Below are positions 36,699-45,840 of a DNA stretch of 64,000 nucleotides, piece after piece. Every line of letters begins with the position of its first letter. Positions within the stretch are counted from its first letter, which is position 1. The translations under genes were made by a program, and so were the position numbers. The stretch is from positions 1-64,000 of the forward strand of contig JAKVCR010000018.1 of NCBI GenBank assembly GCA_022448985.1, read 5' to 3'. Source of the DNA: Roseibacillus sp. (GTDB taxonomy: Bacteria > Verrucomicrobiota > Verrucomicrobiia > Verrucomicrobiales > Akkermansiaceae). The notes beneath the pieces were generated by a model. It was not told the origin of the DNA. It saw only the letters and a list, made by a program, of their open reading frames with translations, and ran no database searches.

Positions 36699-39600
36699 AT
36701 GCAGAAAAATCGAATCGTTGTACAGTTTAAGCGCTTCCTGGCAGTCCTTTTGGTCGGGTGCGTGGGAATTCCAAGTTTGGTTGCGGCCGATACGGTCTTG
36801 AATATTTCCGGACCTCGTTCGGTGGCCCACCATCCCTTCACGGTCCTTGTGCCGGGGGCCCTTAAGGCCGAAATCTCCTGGAACGGCGAGAGCCGGGAGC
36901 TCCGGGCCAGGCTCCTGGGCCGGGAACCGGGAGCGTATGCCGAGATCAAAGGAAGATCGCCGCTCGTCCTGGAGTATGACGTAACGGAGGAGGATGTCCG
37001 GCGGGGGGCCAACTGGCGCCTCGTGATGGACGACCCCGCGGGGGGTGGTGACGCGAAAATCACGCTCAACCTTGACGTGCCGGAGGACCGGGAGGCCCGG
37101 TTGCAGTTTGATCGTAGCAAGGTGGCTCTGCGAACAGGAACATTTGCACCGACGGCTGTGCGGGAAACTGAGTTTCTAGAACGCCTCGCCAAGAGCCAAG
37201 GGGAGGGGATTCACGGATTGATCATTCTTAGTCGCGCGGTCAACCGCTCGGAAATCAAGTTGCTGGAGCGCAAGGGCATCGTCCGGCAGAGCTTTCTGAA
37301 CGGGTGGAACTCGATCGGTCTGATCAAGCGAGGATTTGATCGCAACGATCCTGCGATCGCAAATCTGGTGGCGGCGATCCTGCCGCTCGATCCGTCGGAC
37401 AAGGTGCATCCCGATCTCTGGGTTTCCAATTTCCAGGCCTTTGACATCGTGGTCGATGGGAGGCCGAATGGAGGCAATCTTGTGCTGAACCGGGATGGAA
37501 CCCTGAAACTCCAGGTGCAGTTTTATCCGGATGTCAACCGGCAGACGGCACTTGAGGTCCTGAGAGAGGGAGTAAAGGAATTCTCTCCCAAGTCCGACCA
37601 GTTGTGGGATGTCAATATCGAGGCAGGGAATCTCGCGGAACTTGCCGGACAGGATGAGGTGGAATGGATTGGACCAGGATCATTTCCCAAGTTGCTGGAG
37701 AATTCCACGACTCGGAATGTGGTAAATGTCACTCCGGTACAGAATGCAGTAATCGACGCCGGGGCGAATACAATCGTTTACAATGGCCTCTCGGGTGCCG
37801 GTATCACGATCGGTATCGATGATAATGGGGTTGATGCTGCTCATAACGATCTGAACGTTGTCAGTGATGTCTCCGGGGTGGGGAGTCACGGGACTCACGT
37901 TGCCGGTATTGCAGCTGGCAGCGGTATTCAGAGCGCCTTGGCCGATGATTTTGGTAACCCGAATGGTGGAACAGCTTTCCAGTGGCGGGGGATGGCTCCA
38001 GACGCAGGGATTGTCGACTGGGGAGCCCTGGTGAACGCGGCGAATACCCTCAATGCCATCAGCAACAACTCGATGGACGTAGTTAACCATTCGCACGCCC
38101 TAGGATCCGATGGTGCCTACAATGCGGACAATCAGCTAATCGACCAGATGATCCGGGGAGGTTCCATCTCTGGGGGTGACACCGTCCCACGTATACCCCG
38201 GTGTTTTTCAGCCGGTAATGGTGGTGGCAATTTCGCCCAGTATGGGAATCAATTCGGCTATTTTGCGAATACCAAACAGATGAAGAATGCCCTGTTGGTC
38301 GGAAACTGGGTGTCAGCTACCGGCCTGTTGGCAGCGGGTAGCAGCATGGGGCCGGCGTATGACGGTCGGATCATGCCGACCGTGGTTGCGCCCGGGACCA
38401 ATATCACCTCCTGCAATACCTCGAATGGTTATCGGTTGTCCGCGGGTGGTACGTCAATGGCCGCCCCAGTGGTGACTGGGTTGCACGCCCTCCTGCTTGA
38501 GTCATGGCAAAACACCTATTCAGCTCCTTTGGGAACCACAGTTGATGCGGTGCGTCCATTTCCGTCGACCCTGCGCGCCATCGTAATCCAGACCTCCACC
38601 GACATCATCAACAATAATGTCCGAGGAGTCTCCAACAACGAGGTGGACTCGGATAGCAATCAGGCGAACGGAAACGATGGAAATGGAAATCCTACGGCTA
38701 CTGCCGGCCCCGACTACTCCACGGGCTGGGGCCTTGTGAACGCCCAGGCGGCAGTGAATCTTCTGGAGGATCATCGCGTTATCGATGGGGTTCCGGTCCC
38801 GAATCGATTTGTGCAGGATACGGTCAATCAGGGGGCAGTAGAGGAGTTTGAGTTTGTGATGGAGAATGACGGTCTACTGCAAATCACTCTGGCTTGGGAC
38901 GATATTGAAGCTGCCATCCAGAGTCCGGCGACAACTCCGCGCCTGATCAATGACCTCGACCTCGAGCTGATTTCTCCGCAGGGAGATGTATTCTATCCCT
39001 GGCAGTTGGGCCAAACCATCCTCGACAGTGCTGGTAATCCCATTGCGAATGAGGACCAGTTCCCGGGAACAAGCATTCAGGTGCAGATCCCGATCGCCCC
39101 GACAGTCACCCCGTCACTGAATTCCGATTATGTTCCGCAAAATGCGCTTACTGGAAACGGGGTATGGGTTGCCGGGACCGGCCGGGATCATCTCAATAAC
39201 GTGGAGCAGGTCTCGATCCCGAATGCCATGGCAGGTCGCTGGACCGCTCGTGTGATCGGTTTCAATATTCCCACTGGTGTCCAGGACTTTTCCCTTGTTG
39301 GGATGCCTTATCCGGATCTGCCGGAGCTGGTCGGATCCAATGAGGAGAAAGTCGGAATTCCCGGATTCAACGCTGACATCACCTTTGACTGGAGCGTCAG
39401 CAACATCGGGACTGCCGCGACTGGTGGATCCTTCGACTACACGGTCCTGCTCTCCACGGATTTCCAGCTTGGCGGAGATGTGCCTCTGACCATCCAGAGT
39501 GACTCGGTTGCCCCGGATGGGACGATCGGGGCTCTCGGGGCGGGAGCTTCAGCGGACATCACCACCACGGTCCAGATCACTCCGGCGCAGGCATCGGCCC

Positions 39601-42080
39601 TGCTGGGGATTTCTTCCGGATCGGTCACGGTGGCGGACCTGGTGGAGAATGATGTCTTCCTTATCGTCTACTATGACTCGGCGGGCTCGGTCCCGGAGCA
39701 TGATGAAGTGAACATCATTCCGCTGCAGGTTGCCCGGTTGGTCGATGTGGTCCTCGTGATGGACCGGAGTGGCAGCATGGGGGCTGGTGTTCCCGTCTCC
39801 AACGGAACGCAGACCAAGCTGGAACAACTCAAGAAGTCGACCAAGTTATTCCTCGACCTCATGCGAACGAATGAGGGAGACCGTCTGGGCGAAGTGAGCT
39901 TTGCCTCCACCGAGTCGATTGATTTTGATGAACCCGGTGCCTTGGAAATGGTGACCAATTTGACCTCCGGTCCTGGCGGCAACCTCAATGCCGCCAAGAG
40001 TGAGGTGGATGCCCTGTCGGCGGGGGGAGGAACGAACATCCGTGCTGCCCTGCAGACGGGCCTGGATCTTCTCCCACCGGGATCTGATCGCCGCAAGGTG
40101 CTGGTCTTTCTTTCTGACGGGATGAAGACGGTGGGAGATGACCCCACCGAATCAGCCTTCCTGAACCAGTTCTCAGCCCAGGACGTGAACGTCTTCTCGG
40201 TAGGGTTCGGAACCGAAGGCGGGTCCGGCCTGGCCGGTCTGGATCTGAGTCTTCTCTCGACCCTCTCGACCCAGGGACCGGATGGGCTCTTCCACGTCGC
40301 GGAGAATTCCACCCAGTTGGACAAGTTCTTCATTGAGGCCCTTGGGGGAGCGATCGAGAGCGAGCTGGTTGTTGATCCGGAGGGTGATCTTGCTCCGGGC
40401 GAAGCAGTGGAAGTCGATGCCGGACTGGGCTCCAAGGATCTCACCGCGACCTTTATCGCAACCTGGGATGAGCCAGCGGTTGACCTGGAGTTGACCCTGC
40501 GTTCGCCTTCGGGTCTTGTGATCACGGAAGGAAATGCGGCCAGTTTCGGCGACAAGGTCCAGTTTACGCGCCAACCCGGCTACGTGTTTGCCAAGATCAA
40601 ACCCCCATTGCCTTCGGGACCGTCCAGTTCACACGCAGGCACCTGGAGCATGATCATTCGGAACGGGGGGAAAATCACGACTCATTATATGGCGAACGTG
40701 CTGGCTGATTCCACGGCCCACTTTTCGCTGGCTACTCCGTTTCCGGCAGGTCAAAGCTCGTATGAGCCGGGCGACCATATCGAGTTCTCGGCCCTCCTGA
40801 GGGGAGCGACTCCGGGTGCCTTAAGCCAGGCCGTGATCACGGTGCAACCTTTTGTTCCAGCGGTCGGAATCGGGGAGGTGTTTTCCTCGAACGCGATCAC
40901 TGGTCAGGATCTCCTCAACATTCCCCACGCGATCAACAAGGATCCGTTGTCATTACTTGAGCGGATGGGGATGGCGTATGAGATGAAATACGGGGAGCAA
41001 CCGGTTTCGAGGCAGCCAGCGGCGCCCTTCACTCTGACGCTGGCAGATCTGATGGAGAATTCCGCGCTTTTCCGTGGCAACTTTGCGGCTCCGGTTCCGG
41101 GCGAATACAGCTTCCTGATCCGGGTCAGTGCGCTGGATGAAAACTGCGAGCCTATCAACCGGGAAATCTTCCGGACCGTCCGGGTGGAGCCCAGACCGAA
41201 TATTGATGCTAGCTTGGTTGTCATTGAGAGGCAGGATCAGGGCTATCTCGTGAAGGTTACGCCACGGGACCGGAAGCACGGCCTGATTGGTCCAGGCCAT
41301 GCGAACCGCTATGAGTTTTCCGCCAAGGGCCTGGCACAAGCCGGACGGTTGGTGGATGGCCTTGATGGCAGTTATCATATCCCGTTTGTTCGGACCACGC
41401 GGGAGCTGGCATCCCTGGAGGTGATCTTTCAGGGGATTTCCCTGGGGACGGTCTGGCCCGACCTGCAAATCACCATCCCGGAGGTGTTCAGTATCCCGGT
41501 AGGCGAAAGAGTGGTAGTAGATCTCCCCTTCAATCTTACACTTGAGTTCGACGAAGTGCTGGAGGCGGGGCAATCAACCCTGGCACTGAATGAAGGGCCT
41601 GATTCTCTTAGGAATCTCCTCGGGACGGCTCCAATAATTTTCGATATCTCGACTACTGCCAATATTGGGTCCCGCGACTTGGACGTGATCGTGGAATACG
41701 AGGAAGGCAACTACGGCGACGAGAGCAATTTGATCCTTGTGCAGAAGCAGGAGGATGCGTGGGTCGAGATCACGACTGACCTGGATGTGACGTCCAATGT
41801 TGTTCGTGGGCGCACCGGTTCTCTCTCCGAGTTCGCGGTCCTGGAGATAGTCCCCACGGCGGAAGTAGGCCAACTGTCGCTTGCGCGCAACGGCGCGGGT
41901 GAAATGAAGATCAGTACTCCCGAAGGCAATTTCTATTACCTTCAGTATGCGGAGAGTCTCAATTCATCCTGGAAGAGAATCTCTCCGGCTTTCAGTGGGA
42001 CCCTCATGGACCGTGACCCCCTTCGCCGGGGACTCAAATGCGGGTTCTACCGGTTGGAACTACGTCAATCTGGTCGATAG
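36699..42080 (+). CDS. Giant S8 protease with von Willebrand A domain
   Basis: A 1793-residue secreted protein (signal about residues 1-29). The subtilase domain has D374 (GIDDNGVD), H397 (GSHGTHVAG) and S586 (GGTSMAAP), so the triad is intact. A beta-sandwich region follows (about 690-860), then CARDB/Ig-like modules (about 870-1010). A vWA domain starts at residue 1018 with the complete MIDAS motif D1022-R-S-G-S-M and the later GGGTNIRAALQTGLD. After it come several more Ig-like segments (1200-1700). The C-terminal 70 residues form a beta module ending in GFYRLEL. The vWA part probably binds a protein or metal-dependent ligand; this looks like a surface protease that docks on its target. 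Confidence 0.9.
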   Translation: MQKNRIVVQFKRFLAVLLVGCVGIPSLVAADTVLNISGPRSVAHHPFTVLVPGALKAEISWNGESRELRARLLGREPGAYAEIKGRSPLVLEYDVTEEDVRRGANWRLVMDDPAGGGDAKITLNLDVPEDREARLQFDRSKVALRTGTFAPTAVRETEFLERLAKSQGEGIHGLIILSRAVNRSEIKLLERKGIVRQSFLNGWNSIGLIKRGFDRNDPAIANLVAAILPLDPSDKVHPDLWVSNFQAFDIVVDGRPNGGNLVLNRDGTLKLQVQFYPDVNRQTALEVLREGVKEFSPKSDQLWDVNIEAGNLAELAGQDEVEWIGPGSFPKLLENSTTRNVVNVTPVQNAVIDAGANTIVYNGLSGAGITIGIDDNGVDAAHNDLNVVSDVSGVGSHGTHVAGIAAGSGIQSALADDFGNPNGGTAFQWRGMAPDAGIVDWGALVNAANTLNAISNNSMDVVNHSHALGSDGAYNADNQLIDQMIRGGSISGGDTVPRIPRCFSAGNGGGNFAQYGNQFGYFANTKQMKNALLVGNWVSATGLLAAGSSMGPAYDGRIMPTVVAPGTNITSCNTSNGYRLSAGGTSMAAPVVTGLHALLLESWQNTYSAPLGTTVDAVRPFPSTLRAIVIQTSTDIINNNVRGVSNNEVDSDSNQANGNDGNGNPTATAGPDYSTGWGLVNAQAAVNLLEDHRVIDGVPVPNRFVQDTVNQGAVEEFEFVMENDGLLQITLAWDDIEAAIQSPATTPRLINDLDLELISPQGDVFYPWQLGQTILDSAGNPIANEDQFPGTSIQVQIPIAPTVTPSLNSDYVPQNALTGNGVWVAGTGRDHLNNVEQVSIPNAMAGRWTARVIGFNIPTGVQDFSLVGMPYPDLPELVGSNEEKVGIPGFNADITFDWSVSNIGTAATGGSFDYTVLLSTDFQLGGDVPLTIQSDSVAPDGTIGALGAGASADITTTVQITPAQASALLGISSGSVTVADLVENDVFLIVYYDSAGSVPEHDEVNIIPLQVARLVDVVLVMDRSGSMGAGVPVSNGTQTKLEQLKKSTKLFLDLMRTNEGDRLGEVSFASTESIDFDEPGALEMVTNLTSGPGGNLNAAKSEVDALSAGGGTNIRAALQTGLDLLPPGSDRRKVLVFLSDGMKTVGDDPTESAFLNQFSAQDVNVFSVGFGTEGGSGLAGLDLSLLSTLSTQGPDGLFHVAENSTQLDKFFIEALGGAIESELVVDPEGDLAPGEAVEVDAGLGSKDLTATFIATWDEPAVDLELTLRSPSGLVITEGNAASFGDKVQFTRQPGYVFAKIKPPLPSGPSSSHAGTWSMIIRNGGKITTHYMANVLADSTAHFSLATPFPAGQSSYEPGDHIEFSALLRGATPGALSQAVITVQPFVPAVGIGEVFSSNAITGQDLLNIPHAINKDPLSLLERMGMAYEMKYGEQPVSRQPAAPFTLTLADLMENSALFRGNFAAPVPGEYSFLIRVSALDENCEPINREIFRTVRVEPRPNIDASLVVIERQDQGYLVKVTPRDRKHGLIGPGHANRYEFSAKGLAQAGRLVDGLDGSYHIPFVRTTRELASLEVIFQGISLGTVWPDLQITIPEVFSIPVGERVVVDLPFNLTLEFDEVLEAGQSTLALNEGPDSLRNLLGTAPIIFDISTTANIGSRDLDVIVEYEEGNYGDESNLILVQKQEDAWVEITTDLDVTSNVVRGRTGSLSEFAVLEIVPTAEVGQLSLARNGAGEMKISTPEGNFYYLQYAESLNSSWKRISPAFSGTLMDRDPLRRGLKCGFYRLELRQSGR

Positions 42081-42141
42081 GGGATCAAGGCTCTTGTTCA
42101 TTGTCTCTGGACGCTGTTAAACACCTCCATACCAGTCCCCC

Positions 42142-44226
42142 ATGAATATCCGTTCGCTCAGTATCCTCCTCCTTCTCTCCAGCTTTGTTAATGGCTCGGC
42201 CGACGTTTCGTTCGTGGCCGTCGCCAAGACGCAGGGTTTTGCCCAGTTCAATCCGCATATTGCGCTGCTTGATGTTGAGGAGGAGGATGAGGACGATCCC
42301 CTGTCCTTTGAGGTGTTTGTGCAGGGGAGCGAGGAGGGCAGTGTTACTTCGGGGGTGGTCGAGATCGGGACGGATTCCTACGATCTCAGTGCCGATGGTG
42401 AAAGCTGGTACTACAGCCAGCGATTTGAGAACAAAGCTGATTTTGATGAGGCCTTCCCCAGTGCCTCCTCGTATGTAATTACCGTTGTTACGCCGTCAGA
42501 TGATTCGAATATGATAGTCCTCGACCTTTCAGCGGACAGTTATCCGAATATCCCCTTCATCACGAACTGGACGGCCCTTCAATCAGCGGATCCTTCCGGT
42601 GAAATCACCATCGAATGGCAGCCGTTTGATGGCGGCACGACTGAGGACCATATCAGTGTGGGAATTCAATTGGAGGATCCTGGTGCTGGAGGGGGGGTCC
42701 TTGAGACTCCTGTTCCGGGGGAGGCTGGAGCCCTTGATGGCACCGCTACCTCCCTCAGTATTCCGGCAGGAACGCTGGAGCAGGGGAAACGTTATACAGT
42801 CAACGTGAGTTTCTATCGTATTGTCGGGACCGGGGGCGGTTCCGTTGAATCCGCGGCCGCCTTCGGCAAGCAGAATCGGTTCCGCATCATTACGACCACT
42901 GACAGTGACACGACAGCGCCTCGTCTTCGCTACAGCAATCCCGGGAATCATCATGATGATATCCCGGACGATTCGGCGGTCATGTTCGAATTTGACGAGG
43001 CCATGGACAAGACGGTGAATCTTGAGGAGGCCATCCAATGGGAGGGGGGAATTGGGCCTTCGGACGTTTCTTATCTGTGGTCTGATGACGGAAAGCGTCT
43101 TTTCTGTGTTATTGATGGAGGCCTGCCGCTGTCCACTACCTTTGGGTGGGAGTTGAACCCGGAAGGAGAGGATGGCATCCCGGGAATGGAGCTGGCGGAC
43201 CTGGCGGGTAATCCGCTTGCCACCGATAGCGGATCCTTTACCACGGCCGAGACCAGTAATGGGTTTTCCGGGTCATCCCAGTGGTATTACATGATTCGCG
43301 CCCATTACTTCCGCCAGAATGTCGGGATTGTGAGCCCACTGGAGGATTTCCGGACCTATGCCGGGGTGGGGATGAGTTCCTACAATAGCCTGGCCTACAT
43401 TGCGGCCGTAGTCGGAGGTGATGTTTTGGAAATGGATGGGGACCGACGTGACGACCGGGTGGAGGGTAGTGCGCAATACGTGGAACAGGCCGACCAGGAC
43501 TTCTTCTTTCCCACTTCCGGGTCATACGGTTTTCTGTTTCAGCCGGTTGGCAGCTCTACGACCAGTTCCCTGGCCCTGGCCGCTCCCTCAGGGGTGTTCC
43601 CCGAGGCCCCCGTGGTTTCCAACCACCTTGAGGCGGAGGCGGTCGATGCGTCCTCGGACTTCACCCTGTCCTGGGACCCGATTACAGGGGCAGGTCCTGA
43701 TGATTTCCTTCTGGTATTCATCGACAACGCCTATAATCGCTCAATCTTCTCTACCCCTCTCCCGGGTCAGGCCGGCTCGGTTGTGGCCGGGACCATTCCA
43801 GCGAGTAGCACGTCGGTTGTGATTCCGGCCGATACCCTGCCCCCGGGGCGAACTTTGGAACTCAGCATCGCTTATGTTGCGGTTGATGGTCGCAACGTGG
43901 ATCCTCAGTTCGGCACCGGAACCAGCGGGATGGCCAGTTTGACAATCCTTGATCTCGTTACCCTGGGGGATCCAATCAGTCCGGAACTCACCGAACTGAG
44001 TGGAGATGCGTCGGGGTTTGAGTTCGTTGTCACCGGCGAGCGTGGCGTGCCCTACACGGTTGAATGTAGTGAGGATGGAGAAAACTGGACGCCAGTCATG
44101 TCACAGAGTGCAGACGGAAGCGAATCTGGTGGACCAGCAGGCAGCTTCACATTTTCCAGCGGCATTGATAGCGAGACCAAGCTGTTCCGGGTCTCAGAGG
44201 GGGATTTGCTGGACGATAACGATTAG
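42142..44226 (+). CDS. Secreted surface protein with internal duplication and Big_5-like domain
   Basis: A 694-residue protein with a signal peptide (NIRSLSILLLLSSFVNGSA). Two halves of about 200 residues are related: both contain a TP-x-PG-x-AG segment followed by S-x-x-IPA-x-TL-x-x-G and a run of beta strands (near residues 190-230 and 535-580). Between them is a Big_5-type Ig-like domain (residues about 250-375: TAPRLRYSNP, SAVMFEFDEAMD). The final 65 residues form the short beta module found on other proteins here (YTVECSEDGENWTPV). No enzyme motif is seen, so a binding or scaffold role is likely. It follows the giant S8/vWA protease by 61 bases on the same strand. Confidence 0.72.
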   Translation: MNIRSLSILLLLSSFVNGSADVSFVAVAKTQGFAQFNPHIALLDVEEEDEDDPLSFEVFVQGSEEGSVTSGVVEIGTDSYDLSADGESWYYSQRFENKADFDEAFPSASSYVITVVTPSDDSNMIVLDLSADSYPNIPFITNWTALQSADPSGEITIEWQPFDGGTTEDHISVGIQLEDPGAGGGVLETPVPGEAGALDGTATSLSIPAGTLEQGKRYTVNVSFYRIVGTGGGSVESAAAFGKQNRFRIITTTDSDTTAPRLRYSNPGNHHDDIPDDSAVMFEFDEAMDKTVNLEEAIQWEGGIGPSDVSYLWSDDGKRLFCVIDGGLPLSTTFGWELNPEGEDGIPGMELADLAGNPLATDSGSFTTAETSNGFSGSSQWYYMIRAHYFRQNVGIVSPLEDFRTYAGVGMSSYNSLAYIAAVVGGDVLEMDGDRRDDRVEGSAQYVEQADQDFFFPTSGSYGFLFQPVGSSTTSSLALAAPSGVFPEAPVVSNHLEAEAVDASSDFTLSWDPITGAGPDDFLLVFIDNAYNRSIFSTPLPGQAGSVVAGTIPASSTSVVIPADTLPPGRTLELSIAYVAVDGRNVDPQFGTGTSGMASLTILDLVTLGDPISPELTELSGDASGFEFVVTGERGVPYTVECSEDGENWTPVMSQSADGSESGGPAGSFTFSSGIDSETKLFRVSEGDLLDDND

Positions 44227-44238
44227 GTCGCATGCGTC

Positions 44239-45057
44239 TCAGGGCTGAAAGTCGGAGGGCTTGGGAAGAGGGCTCTCCGGATCTTTCGCTCCGGGAGTTC
44301 CGGTGGGGACTCCAATGGGGACCGGGCGGATTCGTTCGGACGTGATTCGGACCACCACGTTGTAGCCCCGGCCTTCCTGGCCGGTTCCCAGAATGACGCT
44401 GTGGCCCTCTTCGGTATACCAGAGGTGAGAGCCTAGAATGGCACCATCCTGAAGTTCATCGGCACTGGGAAATCCTGCAGCCTGCACCGGTCGGCCATGC
44501 AGTTTGTTGAGGAGGTCGATGAGTTCGGACCAGTTGCCGCGTAGGGAGGTGATGTACTGACCCTTGCTTACAGGTTGAGTCTGAAGAGTCACTTCACGAA
44601 GTCCGCCACCCTTGTGCCAGTCGAAGAAAAGAAAGCAGTGCAGGCCGCCTATTGTGGCCTTGGTCTTGTAGATCCCATTAAGTCCGGTACGGCCCAGGAA
44701 AATTCCGTCGCCAGCAGAGGTGACGAGCGGACTGACCTTGAGTTTTTTCTCCACCGTATTCCGGTTGTCACCGAACTCAAGCTGGTCGAATGCAGCGCCC
44801 TTGGGAGGCGGAGCATCAGCTGCGAGATCCTTGGGGTCGACATTGCTGCGGACCCAGGCCTGGTCCTCAGCATGCAGCTTCCTGATGCTGAGGGTGACGA
44901 TCCTCCCATCCCGTCGCTTGAGGGTGACGCGCGCGCCGTCACTGGAGAGGTACTCGGCTTGGAAGCTTTTCGTGCCCTCAAGGTTGCGCCACGCGCGCAT
45001 GGCCGCCGGGGCCGTCAGGCTGGAAGCTAGAACAAATATAAGAAGAAGGTAGCGCAT
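44239..45057 (-). CDS. Secreted SHD1-domain protein
   Basis: A 272-residue protein with a signal peptide (RYLLLIFVLASSLTAPAA). Residues about 22-80 are an SHD1-like domain (EYLSSDGARVTLKRRDGR, then IRKLHAEDQAWVRSN), the same type that closes the sialate O-acetylesterase at 24 kb. The rest (about 90-270) is a beta-rich region of unknown fold that includes a GRTGLNGIYKTKATIGG segment. SHD1 domains were first named in eukaryotic Sla1 and occur widely in planctomycete and verrucomicrobial exported proteins without known ligands. It converges with the unrelated gene at 42.1 kb (13-base gap) and lies downstream of the TIGR04073 gene, behind its terminator. Confidence 0.75.
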   Translation of the reverse strand: MRYLLLIFVLASSLTAPAAMRAWRNLEGTKSFQAEYLSSDGARVTLKRRDGRIVTLSIRKLHAEDQAWVRSNVDPKDLAADAPPPKGAAFDQLEFGDNRNTVEKKLKVSPLVTSAGDGIFLGRTGLNGIYKTKATIGGLHCFLFFDWHKGGGLREVTLQTQPVSKGQYITSLRGNWSELIDLLNKLHGRPVQAAGFPSADELQDGAILGSHLWYTEEGHSVILGTGQEGRGYNVVVRITSERIRPVPIGVPTGTPGAKDPESPLPKPSDFQP

Positions 45058-45194
45058 AGGCTGTTGGAATCATTCTAGCAGCCCTACCGGGGAGTGACCA
45101 GTGGATTGGTTTCGGATTGGGGGCGCCTGTCCGGGTTTATTTTCAAGGCGATCCATCAGAAGGTGGCGTTTCCCCTGGCAGTCCGCTACGACAA

Positions 45195-45218
45195 AAGACC
45201 CGGCCGAAGCCGGGTCTT
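45195..45218 (-). terminator. UUCG-loop intrinsic terminator
   Basis: On the minus strand the sequence AAGACCCGGC-TTCG-GCCGGGTCTT forms a perfect 10-bp stem with a UUCG tetraloop, followed by further T residues. It begins 37 bases after the stop codon of the TIGR04073 gene (45255) and lies before the SHD1 gene, so it should end the former's transcript. The stem is palindromic and is flanked by T-rich sequence on the plus side as well, so it may act in both directions. Confidence 0.85.
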
Positions 45219-45254
45219 TATTATTTGGGTTTTTGTTGGGGAGGTGTCTGATCC

Positions 45255-45683
45255 TTACCGATTTTGGCGGCGGCTATGGTTGAAGTAGGTCTCAAAGCCG
45301 AGTTCAGGAGGAAACTCGGACAGCCCATCGTGCGGGTTCATTTCTACGCGCCAATCAGTTCCGCACTTCTTGTAGGGCGGCTTGAAAGTTCCGTTGTAGG
45401 TCGGGCAGTAAAAGGTGAGCAACTCGTACCAACCGTAGGTCATACGCTTGAGGGCGCGCTGGCTTCCGTCGATGACTCCATAGGAGCCGCCGACATTGCG
45501 ACCGCTCTGGCTGCCGCGACGAAAGAACTGTTCGGGAATTTCGGTGACTCCGTAGAAAATGTTGGCGAGGGCGCGACCGAGCTTACGAGAGGAGTTATAC
45601 TGTGCTCCCGGAGGTGCCTGGATGTCAGCATAGGTGGCGCCGGACAAGGCAAAGATGGAGACAATCAGAATCAGTTTTCTCAT
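45255..45683 (-). CDS. Exosortase-associated protein, TIGR04073 family
   Basis: A 142-residue exported protein: signal peptide (LILIVSIFALSGATYA), then KLGRALANIFYGVTEIPEQF, the hallmark start of the TIGR04073 family, and a short middle with a GSYGVIDGSQRALKRMTYGWYELLTFYCP stretch. Two cysteines (in FYCPTY and KKCGTDW) could pair. The family is tied to exosortase/PEP-CTERM systems by co-occurrence, but its action is unknown. The length fits. A PEP-CTERM protein is encoded at 33.3 kb, which supports an exosortase system elsewhere in this genome. A strong terminator follows. Confidence 0.85.
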   Translation of the reverse strand: MRKLILIVSIFALSGATYADIQAPPGAQYNSSRKLGRALANIFYGVTEIPEQFFRRGSQSGRNVGGSYGVIDGSQRALKRMTYGWYELLTFYCPTYNGTFKPPYKKCGTDWRVEMNPHDGLSEFPPELGFETYFNHSRRQNR

Positions 45684-45840
45684 TACGGAAAACAGTCTGA
45701 GCGAGGAACGCGGGGACTGGCAAGCGGTTATTAGTTAATTATGGACGGCTTCCCAGGCCCGGCACCGTAGACCCCATTATGGCATTCTGGTTCTGAGGAG
45801 GAATCGGTGCAAAAGACTCACCCGCAAGGGGTAGCAGGCA

